Assembly (NCBI RefSeq): GCF_030272695.1
Contig: NZ_JARFYN010000004.1
Coordinates: forward strand, 1-64,000
Source of the DNA: Martinezella calliandrae
GTDB lineage: Bacteria; Pseudomonadota; Alphaproteobacteria; Rhizobiales; Rhizobiaceae
Direction of reading: 5' to 3'
DNA: 64,000 nt
In this document: in pieces, positions 25,011-32,157 of the stretch
Numbering within the stretch: the stretch's first letter is position 1
Layout: the number at the start of each line of letters is the position of its first letter
The notes under the pieces: generated by a model
Told to the model about the DNA's origin: nothing
Databases searched by the model: none
Seen by the model: the letters and a program-made list of their open reading frames with translations, nothing else
Position numbers and translations under genes: made by a program

Positions 25011-26260
25011 TGACATCCGGCCTCGTTGCCGATCGCACCCCTGACGAAATCGGAGGCGCCAGCCGAATCCTGGGCATGCAGAGGATCGTGTCTCTGATCT
25101 ATGCCGGCGCGGACGTGACGCCGCTTTGGAACGAGTTGATGCAGCGCATCGGCGCTGATAGTGCCGATGCGGCGGCGCTTTTCGACCTGGCGACGATCCT
25201 GCAGACCCTTGGTCGCTCCGATGAGGCGCAGCAAGTTCTTCGGCGTGCGGTGGAATTGAAACGCGACTTTTGCGTCGTCCATGGAAACGGACAGGGACCT
25301 CGGCTGCTGGCCTTCGTGACTCAGGGCAATTTCATGGCGAACACGCCGCTGGATTTCCTGCTGGAGGGCAGCGACTGCATTCTTTGGTTGCATTACGTGG
25401 ATCCCGAAACGACCAACCTCACGGATTTGCCGGACCACGACGTCGCGTTCATGGCGATCGGCGAATCTACCGAGAATGTCCCGGTGCTCGCACGGATGCA
25501 GACGCTGCTGGCCGATTATGACGGCCCCATCATGAACAATAACCCGGAACTGATTAGCCGGCTCACGCGCGACGGCGTCAGCGGCATGCTGGCCAGCGAG
25601 CCCTCCATTCTGTCGCCGAGCACCTATCGCGTGCCCCGGGAGGACCTCGTTGCTGTCGGTGCGGGCATAAAAGCCTTGGACGAATGCGCACCGGGGCTTT
25701 CATTTCCGCTTGTCGTTCGCCCGATCAGTACCCATGCCGGCAACGGGATGGAGCGCATCAGCGACATCCCGGGATTGGCTGCCTGGCTTGACACACAGCC
25801 TGCGCCCGAACTCTATGTCGCGCCCTTCATCGATTTCAGCGGTCCGGACGGCTTATACAACAAGCAACGCGTCGTATTCATGAACGGAAAGGCGTTCGCC
25901 AGCCATATGGCGCTTTCCGAGCATTGGATCGTGCATTACCTCAGCGCCGGCATGGCGGAAAGCCCAGTCAAGCGCGCGGTCGAACAGGCTTGGATGGAGA
26001 ATTTCGATACGGATTTCGCGATCCGCCACGAGGAGAGTTTCGCGGCGCTCTATCGTCACATCGGGCTTGATTATTTCGGCATCGATTGTGCGGAACTTCC
26101 CGACGGACGCCTTCTGGTTTTTGAACTCGATGTGGCGATGGTGGTCCACAACATGGATAGCCCCGACATCTATCCCTACAAGCAGGTTGCCATGCGCAAG
26201 TTGTTTGACGCTTTCGTCAATGCCGTGCGGAACAAGAAAGCCGACGCAGAGGCAAGTTGA
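25004..26260 (+). CDS. TPR-like plus ATP-grasp-like protein
   Basis: 418 residues from the ATG at 25004, which overlaps the decarboxylase stop by 7 bases. Residues about 25-90 form two or three helix pairs like a TPR (A-L-F-D-L-A-T-I-L-Q-T-L-G-R-S-D-E-A-Q-Q-V-L). The rest resembles an ATP-grasp enzyme: F-P-L-V-V-R-P-I-S-T-H-A-G-N-G-M near 235 looks like the nucleotide-binding loop, and D-Y-F-G-I-D-C-A-E-L-P-D-G-R-L-L-V-F-E-L-D near 355-378 the metal-binding strand (acidic E and D). ATP-grasp enzymes join a carboxylate to an amine or thiol using ATP. With the decarboxylase it could form an amide from the amine product (inference). The gene ends directly before a terminator shared with flaB. 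Confidence 0.65.
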   Translation: MLMTSGLVADRTPDEIGGASRILGMQRIVSLIYAGADVTPLWNELMQRIGADSADAAALFDLATILQTLGRSDEAQQVLRRAVELKRDFCVVHGNGQGPRLLAFVTQGNFMANTPLDFLLEGSDCILWLHYVDPETTNLTDLPDHDVAFMAIGESTENVPVLARMQTLLADYDGPIMNNNPELISRLTRDGVSGMLASEPSILSPSTYRVPREDLVAVGAGIKALDECAPGLSFPLVVRPISTHAGNGMERISDIPGLAAWLDTQPAPELYVAPFIDFSGPDGLYNKQRVVFMNGKAFASHMALSEHWIVHYLSAGMAESPVKRAVEQAWMENFDTDFAIRHEESFAALYRHIGLDYFGIDCAELPDGRLLVFELDVAMVVHNMDSPDIYPYKQVAMRKLFDAFVNAVRNKKADAEAS

Positions 26261-26267
26261 AAAGGAA

Positions 26268-26294
26268 AACCACGCCTCTTGGGGAGGCGCGGTT
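26268..26294. terminator. Bidirectional terminator between the ATP-grasp gene and flaB
   Basis: AACCACGCCTC at 26268-26278 and GAGGCGCGGTT at 26284-26294, 5-base loop. In the minus-strand RNA all 11 positions pair (one G-U) and TTTTCC follows, making it the flaB terminator. In the plus-strand RNA there is one A-C mismatch. It starts 7 bases after the stop of the plus-strand gene. It is nearly the same as the flaA terminator at 27437-27461. Confidence 0.75.
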
Positions 26295-26342
26295 GGTCTG
26301 CTGGTTCGGAATTTCGGCCGGTGCGACGCGCCGTTCTTCTTA

Positions 26343-27254
26343 TTAACGGAACAGCGACAGGATGTTCTGTGTCGAGGAGTTGGCGATCGAGAGCGACTGG
26401 ACGGCCAGCTGCTGCTGCGTCTGCAGAGCAGAGAGCTTGCTCGATTCCGCTTCCATGTTGGCATCGACGAGCTTGCCAACGCCCGACTGGATCGCATTGG
26501 AGAGCGAGGAAGCAAAGGTTGTCTGCAGGTCGATGCGGGTCGAGATCGAGCCGAGACGTGAACCCATGCTGGTCATGGAGTTCAGAGCGGTCTGAACCAT
26601 GTTGAGGGCGCTGGAAATCTGCCCGCCGGTCATGCCGGTGATGTTGAGACTGAAGACCGAAGCGCCGACCGTGCTATCCACGGTGCCGAGAATGCCAGAT
26701 GTGGTTTGGATCGTGCCGGCGTTCGAGCCGAACAGAACGTTGCCCGTTGCGCTGGAGTCGAACTTGTAGGAGGTCGTGCTGACCGAAACGGTGCCGTTGG
26801 TGCCACGGATGAAGGACGAAACGACCGAGGCGGAGTCGCCGCTGGCAGCCACAACCCAGTTTTCGCCGTTGAACGAAGCGGACTGAGCGACACTCTCCAG
26901 CTGCTGCTGCAGCTGGCCGATTTCTTCCTGAACCTGACCCTTGTCAACCGAGCCTTCCATGGCAGTGACAAGCTTGGACTTGATCTGGCTGACGATGTCG
27001 AGGGCGCTGGTGACAGCGGTGGTTGCCGTGTCGACCTTGGCCGCACCGAGGCCGAGGGCGTCGGAAACGGCGCCGATAGCGCTGTTGTCGGACTTCATCG
27101 TGGTGGCGATCGACCAATAGGCGGCATTATCGGAAGCCTTGGAGATGCGCAGGCCGGAGGAAACGGCGTTCTGCGTGCTCTGCAGGTTGGAGCTGATGCC
27201 GCGCAGCGTCTGCAGGGCGGCCATTGCGGCGTTGTTGGTAAGGATGCTCGTCAT
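26343..27254 (-). CDS. flaB: Flagellin
   Basis: 303 residues. M-T-S-I-L-T-N-N-A-A-M-A-A-L-Q-T-L-R-G-I, S-S-G-L-R-I-S-K-A-S-D-N-A-A-Y-W-S, and C-terminal E-S-S-K-L-S-A-L-Q-T-Q-Q-Q-L-A-V-Q-S-L-S-I-A-N. It is very close to flaA; long stretches are the same at DNA level (for example near 27110-27155 and 28280-28325). Upstream are both shared flagellin blocks and a 13-codon upstream frame ending on its ATG. A strong hairpin ends it. Exported and polymerised into the filament. Symbol by position. Confidence 0.93.
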   Translation of the reverse strand: MTSILTNNAAMAALQTLRGISSNLQSTQNAVSSGLRISKASDNAAYWSIATTMKSDNSAIGAVSDALGLGAAKVDTATTAVTSALDIVSQIKSKLVTAMEGSVDKGQVQEEIGQLQQQLESVAQSASFNGENWVVAASGDSASVVSSFIRGTNGTVSVSTTSYKFDSSATGNVLFGSNAGTIQTTSGILGTVDSTVGASVFSLNITGMTGGQISSALNMVQTALNSMTSMGSRLGSISTRIDLQTTFASSLSNAIQSGVGKLVDANMEAESSKLSALQTQQQLAVQSLSIANSSTQNILSLFR

Positions 27255-27292
27255 AATATTTTGCCCCTTTGGCGGCGGTTGATAAGGGACAT
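27251..27292 (-). promoter_or_regulatory. Upstream open reading frame in the flaB leader (13 codons, ends on the flaB start)
   Basis: The ATG inside AGGGACATTCCGG (plus strand 27285-27297) opens M-S-L-I-N-R-R-Q-R-G-K-I-L and stops with a TGA that overlaps the flaB ATG as ATGA. Length and overlap equal those in the flaC leader while the inner codons differ. Possible translational coupling device or FlbT target; unproven. Confidence 0.35.
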
Positions 27293-27322
27293 TCCGGACC
27301 TAAAAACCGGTAACGGCACTCA

Positions 27323-27332
27323 GCATCATGCC
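27323..27332 (-). promoter_or_regulatory. Conserved flagellin upstream element, flaB copy
   Basis: Minus strand GGCATGATGC followed by TGAGTGCCGTT and an ACCGG, about 70-78 bases before the ATG; a GTTAAC lies directly before it. The same arrangement is found before flaC (23181-23190) and flaA (28500-28510). Confidence 0.5.
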
Positions 27333-27436
27333 TGTTAACCCAATCTGTTAAGGTTAACTCGCCGTTTCAATGGTCTTAGAAAACAGCAATATAGTTAAGA
27401 AAACCTGAACCGGCCTGGGCATAAAAATATAAAAAA

Positions 27437-27461
27437 AACCGCGCCTTAGGGAGGCGCGGTT
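27437..27461 (-). terminator. Intrinsic terminator of flaA
   Basis: Perfect 10-base stem AACCGCGCCT (27437-27446) / AGGCGCGGTT (27452-27461) with a 5-base loop. On the minus strand it runs straight into a run of eight T followed by ATATTTTTAT, a textbook Rho-independent terminator, about 49 bases past the flaA stop. Confidence 0.92.
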
Positions 27462-27509
27462 AACTTGTTGTTTAGAAATTCGGCTGGCGTCGGGCGCCAG
27501 TCCTTCTTC

Positions 27510-28427
27510 TTAACGGAACAGCGACAGGATCGACTGCGTCGAGGAGTTTGCGATCGAGAGCGACTGGATAGCCAGCTGCTGCTGCGTCTGCAGAGCAGAG
27601 AGCTTGCTCGATTCCTGCTCCATGTTGGCATCAACGAGCTTGCCAACGCCCGATTCGATCGAGCTAGACAGCGACGAAGCGAAGTTCGTCTGCAGGTCGA
27701 TACGGCTGGAGATCGAGCCGAGCTTCGAACCCATGCTGGTCATGGAGTTCAGAGCGGTCTGGACCATGTTCAGAGCGCTGGAGATTTCGCCGGAGGTCAT
27801 GCTGGTGATGTTGAGGCTGAAAACAGAGAACTGGCTGCCGCCGATGGTCGTCTGGGTACCGAGAATACCCGAAGAGGTCGTGATCGAACCTCCATTCGCG
27901 CCAAACAGAACGTTGCCCGTTGCGCCGGTGTCGAATTTGTAGGAGGTCGTGCTGACCGAAACGCTGCCGTTGGTGCCACGGATGAAGGACGAAACGACCG
28001 AGGCGGAGTCGCCGTTGGCAGCCATGACCCAGTTTTCGCCGTTGAACGAAGCGGACTGAGCGACGCTCTCCAGCTGCTGCTGCAGCTGGCCGATTTCTTG
28101 CTGAACCTGACCCTTGTCGACCGAGCCTTCCATGGCAGTGACAAGCTTGGACTTGATCTGGCTGACGATATCGATTGAGCTGGTAACAGCGGTAGAAGCC
28201 GTGTCGACCTTGGCTGCTCCGAGGCCGAGGGCGTCGGAAACGGCGCCGATAGCGCTGGTGTCGGACTTCATCGTGGTGGCGATCGACCAATAGGCGGCAT
28301 TATCGGAAGCCTTGGAGATGCGCAGGCCAGACGAAACGGCGTTCTGGGTGTGCTGCAGGTTGCTTTGGATGCCTTGCAGCGTCTGCAGAGCGGCCATAGC
28401 GGAATTGTTGGTTACAATGCTGGTCAT
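27510..28427 (-). CDS. flaA: Flagellin (probably the main filament subunit)
   Basis: 305 residues. M-T-S-I-V-T-N-N-S-A-M-A-A-L-Q-T-L-Q-G-I at the start, G-L-R-I-S-K-A-S-D-N-A-A-Y-W, and the C-terminal helix E-Q-E-S-S-K-L-S-A-L-Q-T-Q-Q-Q-L-A-I-Q-S-L. It is the last of four tandem flagellins and lies beside the divergent glycosyltransferase gene. It has a strong AGGGGA ribosome-binding site and the best terminator of the set, which fits high expression. In S. meliloti the copy in this position is the principal flagellin; that role here is inferred. Confidence 0.93.
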   Translation of the reverse strand: MTSIVTNNSAMAALQTLQGIQSNLQHTQNAVSSGLRISKASDNAAYWSIATTMKSDTSAIGAVSDALGLGAAKVDTASTAVTSSIDIVSQIKSKLVTAMEGSVDKGQVQQEIGQLQQQLESVAQSASFNGENWVMAANGDSASVVSSFIRGTNGSVSVSTTSYKFDTGATGNVLFGANGGSITTSSGILGTQTTIGGSQFSVFSLNITSMTSGEISSALNMVQTALNSMTSMGSKLGSISSRIDLQTNFASSLSSSIESGVGKLVDANMEQESSKLSALQTQQQLAIQSLSIANSSTQSILSLFR

Positions 28428-28499
28428 GAGTGTGTCCCCTGGAAACTGAATACGAAATGGAGGACATACCGGACTTTAAATACCGGCGATGACGGAGCG

Positions 28500-28510
28500 G
28501 CTTCATGCTC
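28500..28510 (-). promoter_or_regulatory. Conserved flagellin upstream element, flaA copy
   Basis: Minus strand GAGCATGAAGC followed by CGCTCC and a CGCCGG, 74-84 bases before the ATG. The second block is AGGACATACCGG at 28461-28472 (plus strand). Here the ATG of the second block opens a frame that does not stop at the flagellin start, unlike in flaB and flaC. Confidence 0.45.
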
Positions 28511-28698
28511 CTCGGCCCCATTCCTGGCGGACCAAACCCGTCATGTCGCAGGTAAACTCGCATGCATTACTTGCGAATTTCTTAAACACGGAACCCATGA
28601 AAATGGCCAACCTGAACGTAGCTAACGAGGCGTAAAGGTATGGCGTCACAGGTGCTTCGGTTTCAGGCAAGCTACGTGGGCAATTATTCCACGAATCT

Positions 28699-30702
28699 AT
28701 GATGACAGTCCTCGGCCTTTTGCCGGGGCTATTCAATGTTCGCTCGGAGTTCTCGCTCGTGAATACGAAAAACACCTTTGCGGCAGCGTCCAGCCTCTAT
28801 CAAAAGGGGCAGTATACACGTGCGCTCGAAACACTGAATGAGTTGCTCAATTTCGATACATCGCCGAAGACCTATGCCTTGCTCGCAAAGACGCTGCTCA
28901 AGCTCGGTTTCAAATCGGACGCGGCGAAGTCATATGAACTGGCGGGCAGGCAAAAGCCTTACCGTGAAGACTACCTGCGGGAAGCCTTGCTGTTGCATTT
29001 TGCCAGCGGCGACGAGGACGCTACGCTTTCGATCGGAAACTTGATCCTGCCTCAGGCGCTCAAGGATCCGGAGCTTGCCTATGCCCTCTCCAGCATCTTT
29101 CTGAGCCGTCAGCAAAGGGATTTGCTGGCTGGCTTCAAGACGGTCCTCGTCGAGGGACCGGAGCTCAAACATCGAATGATGGCCGCTAAGCTATTGACGG
29201 ATGACCTCTACGACGAAGGCAACCGGCACATCGTCGCTACGCTCTTCAAGAAACACCCCGACAACATCATCTTTCGCACGCTTTATTTGATATTTGCCCG
29301 CGAATTTTCCGATCTCGCAATGGTCGACAAGCATATGGCGCCGATTCAGACGGCAGTCGCCAAGGGAAACCTTGACTATGTCAGACCGGATAATCCCTTC
29401 TTCCATCTGCACTGGTGCGGCGACGAGGCGATCAACAAGTTTGCGGTACACGACACGGTGTCGCTGCCCGCCGGACACGCCGAGGCGCGCCGCAAGGCGC
29501 CGCATACCTGGGGCGACAAGATTCGCATAGGCTATCTCTCATCGGATTTCTGGCCGAGCCATGCGACAATGAAGCTCCTGCAGCGGATATTGGAACTGCA
29601 CGACAGGAATCGATTCGAGATTACCCTCTTCGACCATTCGCCCTTGGCGTCACAGCGCAAGGAAGAATTCGATTATTCGAGGTGGGGCACAATGGTCGAT
29701 ATCCGCAGCCTTTCAGACCTGGCAGCGGCAGAGGCAATTCGCGCTCGCGGGATCGACATCTTGGTCGACCTCAAAGGACATACCAAGGATAGCCGCGTCC
29801 GCATCCTCAATCATATGGCCGCACCGATCCAGACGGCCTGGCTCGGTTTTCCAGGCTCGGCGGTCAACATCGACCTCGACTACATCATCGGTGACCCCTA
29901 CGTCCTGCCTGACCATTCCAAGCCGCATTTCCACGAGAAGTTTTGCCGCCTGCCCGAATGCTATCAACCGAACGACCCGCTCTATCGTCCGAAGCCGCGG
30001 GCGACGACCCGTGCGCAGCATGAGCTGCCGGAAGATGCCTTCGTGTTTGCCTCGTTCAACGGCAACCGCAAGATCACCTCGCACATGATCGATGTGTGGT
30101 GCAACATCCTGAAGCGCACCAAGAACAGCGTACTCTGGCTGCTCTGCAACGGTCCTCGCGCGGAGGCCAATCTCTGGGCGCGCCTCGAAGCGCGCGGCAT
30201 CAACCGCAAGCGCATCGTCTTCACCACGCGTATCCAATATGAGGATCACATCGACCGCCAACAGCTTGCCGATCTCGGTCTCGACACCTTCCCCGTGAAC
30301 GGCCACACGACCACCTCGGAACAGCTCTGGGGCGGCTTGCCGGTCCTCACGATCAAGGGCACGAACTTTGCCTCACGCGTGAGCGAAAGCCTGCTCACCG
30401 CCATCGGCGTGCCGGAACTGGTGGCCGCCAATGTCCAGGCCTATGAAGACATGGCCGTCGAACTTGCCGGCCATCCGGAGCGGGTTGCCGCGTTCAAGGA
30501 AACATTGGCGGTCAATCGCTACATAAAGCCGCTTTTTGACGCCGAGCGCTTCACCCATCACCTGGAGACGGCCTACGAAATGATGGTCGGACGCGCCAGA
30601 CAAGGCCTCGGCCCGGATCACATGGACGTGCCGGCGCTGCCGGTACGCACCGAGCCGTTCCTGGTCGAAAGTCTGGATGCGGCGGCGATCGCCGCGGAAT
30701 AA
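28699..30702 (+). CDS. TPR plus GT41-type glycosyltransferase, candidate flagellin glycosyltransferase
   Basis: Up to 667 residues. The N-terminal part (about 25-150) has TPR-like helix pairs (A-S-S-L-Y-Q-K-G-Q-Y-T-R-A-L-E-T-L). The C-terminal 400 residues are a SPINDLY/OGT-type catalytic domain: G-Y-L-S-S-D-F-W-P-S-H near 288, D-L-K-G-H-T-K-D-S-R, W-L-G-F-P-G-S, and D-T-F-P-V-N-G-H-T-T-T-S-E-Q-L-W-G-G with N-F-A-S-R-V-S-E-S-L-L near 530-565. Caulobacter FlmG has the same layout; it binds flagellin by its TPR part and glycosylates it. The position next to flaA supports that role. No nucleotide-sugar synthesis gene is nearby. ATG 28699 has no clear ribosome-binding site; GTG 28759 has GGAG before it and is a good alternative start. 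Confidence 0.8.
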   Translation: MMTVLGLLPGLFNVRSEFSLVNTKNTFAAASSLYQKGQYTRALETLNELLNFDTSPKTYALLAKTLLKLGFKSDAAKSYELAGRQKPYREDYLREALLLHFASGDEDATLSIGNLILPQALKDPELAYALSSIFLSRQQRDLLAGFKTVLVEGPELKHRMMAAKLLTDDLYDEGNRHIVATLFKKHPDNIIFRTLYLIFAREFSDLAMVDKHMAPIQTAVAKGNLDYVRPDNPFFHLHWCGDEAINKFAVHDTVSLPAGHAEARRKAPHTWGDKIRIGYLSSDFWPSHATMKLLQRILELHDRNRFEITLFDHSPLASQRKEEFDYSRWGTMVDIRSLSDLAAAEAIRARGIDILVDLKGHTKDSRVRILNHMAAPIQTAWLGFPGSAVNIDLDYIIGDPYVLPDHSKPHFHEKFCRLPECYQPNDPLYRPKPRATTRAQHELPEDAFVFASFNGNRKITSHMIDVWCNILKRTKNSVLWLLCNGPRAEANLWARLEARGINRKRIVFTTRIQYEDHIDRQQLADLGLDTFPVNGHTTTSEQLWGGLPVLTIKGTNFASRVSESLLTAIGVPELVAANVQAYEDMAVELAGHPERVAAFKETLAVNRYIKPLFDAERFTHHLETAYEMMVGRARQGLGPDHMDVPALPVRTEPFLVESLDAAAIAAE

Positions 30703-30709
30703 GGATCTG

Positions 30710-30740
30710 CAGTCATCGGGAATTCCGTTCCTGATGACTG
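30710..30740 (+). terminator. Hairpin after the glycosyltransferase gene
   Basis: CAGTCATCGGGAA (30710-30722) faces TTCCTGATGACTG (30728-30740): 13 pairs including one G-U in plus-strand RNA, loop TTCCG. It starts 7 bases after the stop. No T run follows. Confidence 0.55.
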
Positions 30741-30760
30741 TCACGCCGGCGGCTGGCGAT

Positions 30761-30866
30761 CAGAGCATCCTGCTTTCAGGTGGAATCACCTGGAACCGGA
30801 TAAGAAGCTCTGGATTCAAAAGACTAGAGCGACCTTTGTACGCTCAAATGAACGCACGGCGCTCTA
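30761..30866. repeat. Palindromic dispersed repeat overlapping the fliP stop
   Basis: Contains CAGGTG-GAAT-CACCTG (30777-30792) and TAGAGCG (30825-30831) facing CGCTCTA (30860-30866), with AGAGCAT near 30762. I know such modules as intergenic repeats common in Rhizobium. Its last TAG, read on the minus strand, is the fliP stop codon. Confidence 0.55.
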
Positions 30867-31622
30867 ATGGAACGAGCGCACAAGGCTGCCGACCAAAAGG
30901 TTCCAGCCGTCGATCAGCACAAAGAAAAGGATCTTGAAGGGCAGCGAGATCGATGTCGGCGGCAGCATCATCATGCCCATCGCCATGACGATGGTGGAAA
31001 CGATCAAGTCGATGACTAAGAACGGCAGAACGACCAGAAAGCCGATTTCAAAACCACGTCGGATTTCCGATATCATGAAGGCCGGGATCAGCACGCGGTA
31101 ATCGATCTTGTTGTCGACGACCACCGTCTGCCCGCGCTCCTGCGCCAGATCGACGAAGAGCTTGATGTCCTTGTCGCGCGTGTTGTTGGACATGAAAATG
31201 CGGAAAGGCTCCGCGATGCGCTGAACCGCATCTGCTTCCGAAATTTGATTGGCAAGCAGCGGCTGCGCGCCATCCTTCCAGGCCTGATCAAAGGTCGGCG
31301 ACATGACGTAGAAGGTCATGAACAAGGCAAGGCTGAGCAAAATCATGTTCGACGGCGTGGTCGCCAGGCCCATGCCCGAACGCAGGATCGAGAACGCGAT
31401 GATAAATCGCGGAAAACTCGTCACCATGATGAGGATGCCAGGCGCAATCGACAGGATCGTCAACAGCCCGAAGGTGCGAATGATCCAAGCGGCAACAGAC
31501 CCGTTCACCGGGACATTCAAGAGATCTGTTGGGAATTGCTGCGGCAATTGCTGCGCCATCGCCAGTTCGGGCGAAAATGCAGCAAACACTAATATTAACA
31601 AAGCAAGTAATAATCGAATCAT
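30864..31622 (-). CDS. fliP: FliP, flagellar export channel protein
   Basis: 252 residues with a cleavable signal peptide (L-L-L-A-L-L-I-L-V-F-A-A-F then A-M-A) and four membrane helices. Family signatures are seen: P-G-I-L-I-M-V-T-S-F-P-R-F-I-I-A-F-S-I-L-R, G-L-A-T-T-P-S-N-M-I-L-L-S-L-A-L-F-M-T-F, and P-A-F-M-I-S-E-I-R-R-G-F-E-I-G-F. The ATG overlaps the fliL stop by four bases. It ends in a dispersed repeat that supplies its stop codon. Forms the core pore with FliQ and FliR. Confidence 0.96.
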   Translation of the reverse strand: MIRLLLALLILVFAAFSPELAMAQQLPQQFPTDLLNVPVNGSVAAWIIRTFGLLTILSIAPGILIMVTSFPRFIIAFSILRSGMGLATTPSNMILLSLALFMTFYVMSPTFDQAWKDGAQPLLANQISEADAVQRIAEPFRIFMSNNTRDKDIKLFVDLAQERGQTVVVDNKIDYRVLIPAFMISEIRRGFEIGFLVVLPFLVIDLIVSTIVMAMGMMMLPPTSISLPFKILFFVLIDGWNLLVGSLVRSFH

Positions 31623-32113
31623 TCGATCACGAAAGTTCTGAACATAACTTTCGATACCCGTCCTTCCGAGCGTAGGTCAACACGTTCCTGTATGTCATCC
31701 CGAAGATATTGGAAGCCGCGCGGACCTTCGATCTGCTGCAGCGAGACGGTGCGGACATAGGCGAGAATGTCCTGATGGATGGCCTCGGCGAGCTGCTGGT
31801 CCGGCGGGCCCTTGAACATCAACGCGATTTCCAGCCTGATCCAGTTTTGGGAAGGATACGCAAGATTGGTGGTGATCGGATCGAGCTGGACGATGCCATT
31901 CGCCTCAGCAGCCGCCGTAGCTTGTTTTTCGCCGGTTGGGGTCTGCGGAGCGGCCTTTACCACGGCGGTCGCCGTCTTGATCTTCGGCGTGATCATGGTG
32001 CCGAGGAACCAGCCGCCACCGCCGCCAAGGATCGTTAAGACCAATAGGCCGACAATCATCATGACCAGCGGCGATCCCTTGCCATTTGCCGGTGCGTCTG
32101 CAGCTGCTGCCAT
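31619..32113 (-). CDS. fliL: FliL, basal-body associated membrane protein
   Basis: 164 residues: a short Ala-rich cytoplasmic start, one helix (V-M-M-I-V-G-L-L-V-L-T-I-L-G-G-G-G-G-W-F-L) and a periplasmic domain with L-D-P-I-T-T-N-L-A-Y-P and W-I-R-L-E-I-A-L-M-F-K. The end, V-M-F-R-T-F-V-I-E, is the usual FliL C-terminus. FliL surrounds the stator and stabilises it. It lies between flgH and fliP and overlaps fliP by ATGA. Confidence 0.92.
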   Translation of the reverse strand: MAAAADAPANGKGSPLVMMIVGLLVLTILGGGGGWFLGTMITPKIKTATAVVKAAPQTPTGEKQATAAAEANGIVQLDPITTNLAYPSQNWIRLEIALMFKGPPDQQLAEAIHQDILAYVRTVSLQQIEGPRGFQYLRDDIQERVDLRSEGRVSKVMFRTFVIE

Positions 32114-32157
32114 GTCTCTATCCGTCTGTTAACAAAATGCCACGTGCTTTCCGGCCG

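Noticed and set aside
20949..28427. Flagellin array as a phase-variation or inversion system
   Set aside because: All four genes point the same way and no recombinase gene or paired inverted repeat flanks them.
28300..28563. 87-codon minus-strand frame overlapping the flaA start
   Set aside because: It arises from the conserved leader ATG plus out-of-frame flaA codons; the equal frames in flaB and flaC stop at the flagellin start.
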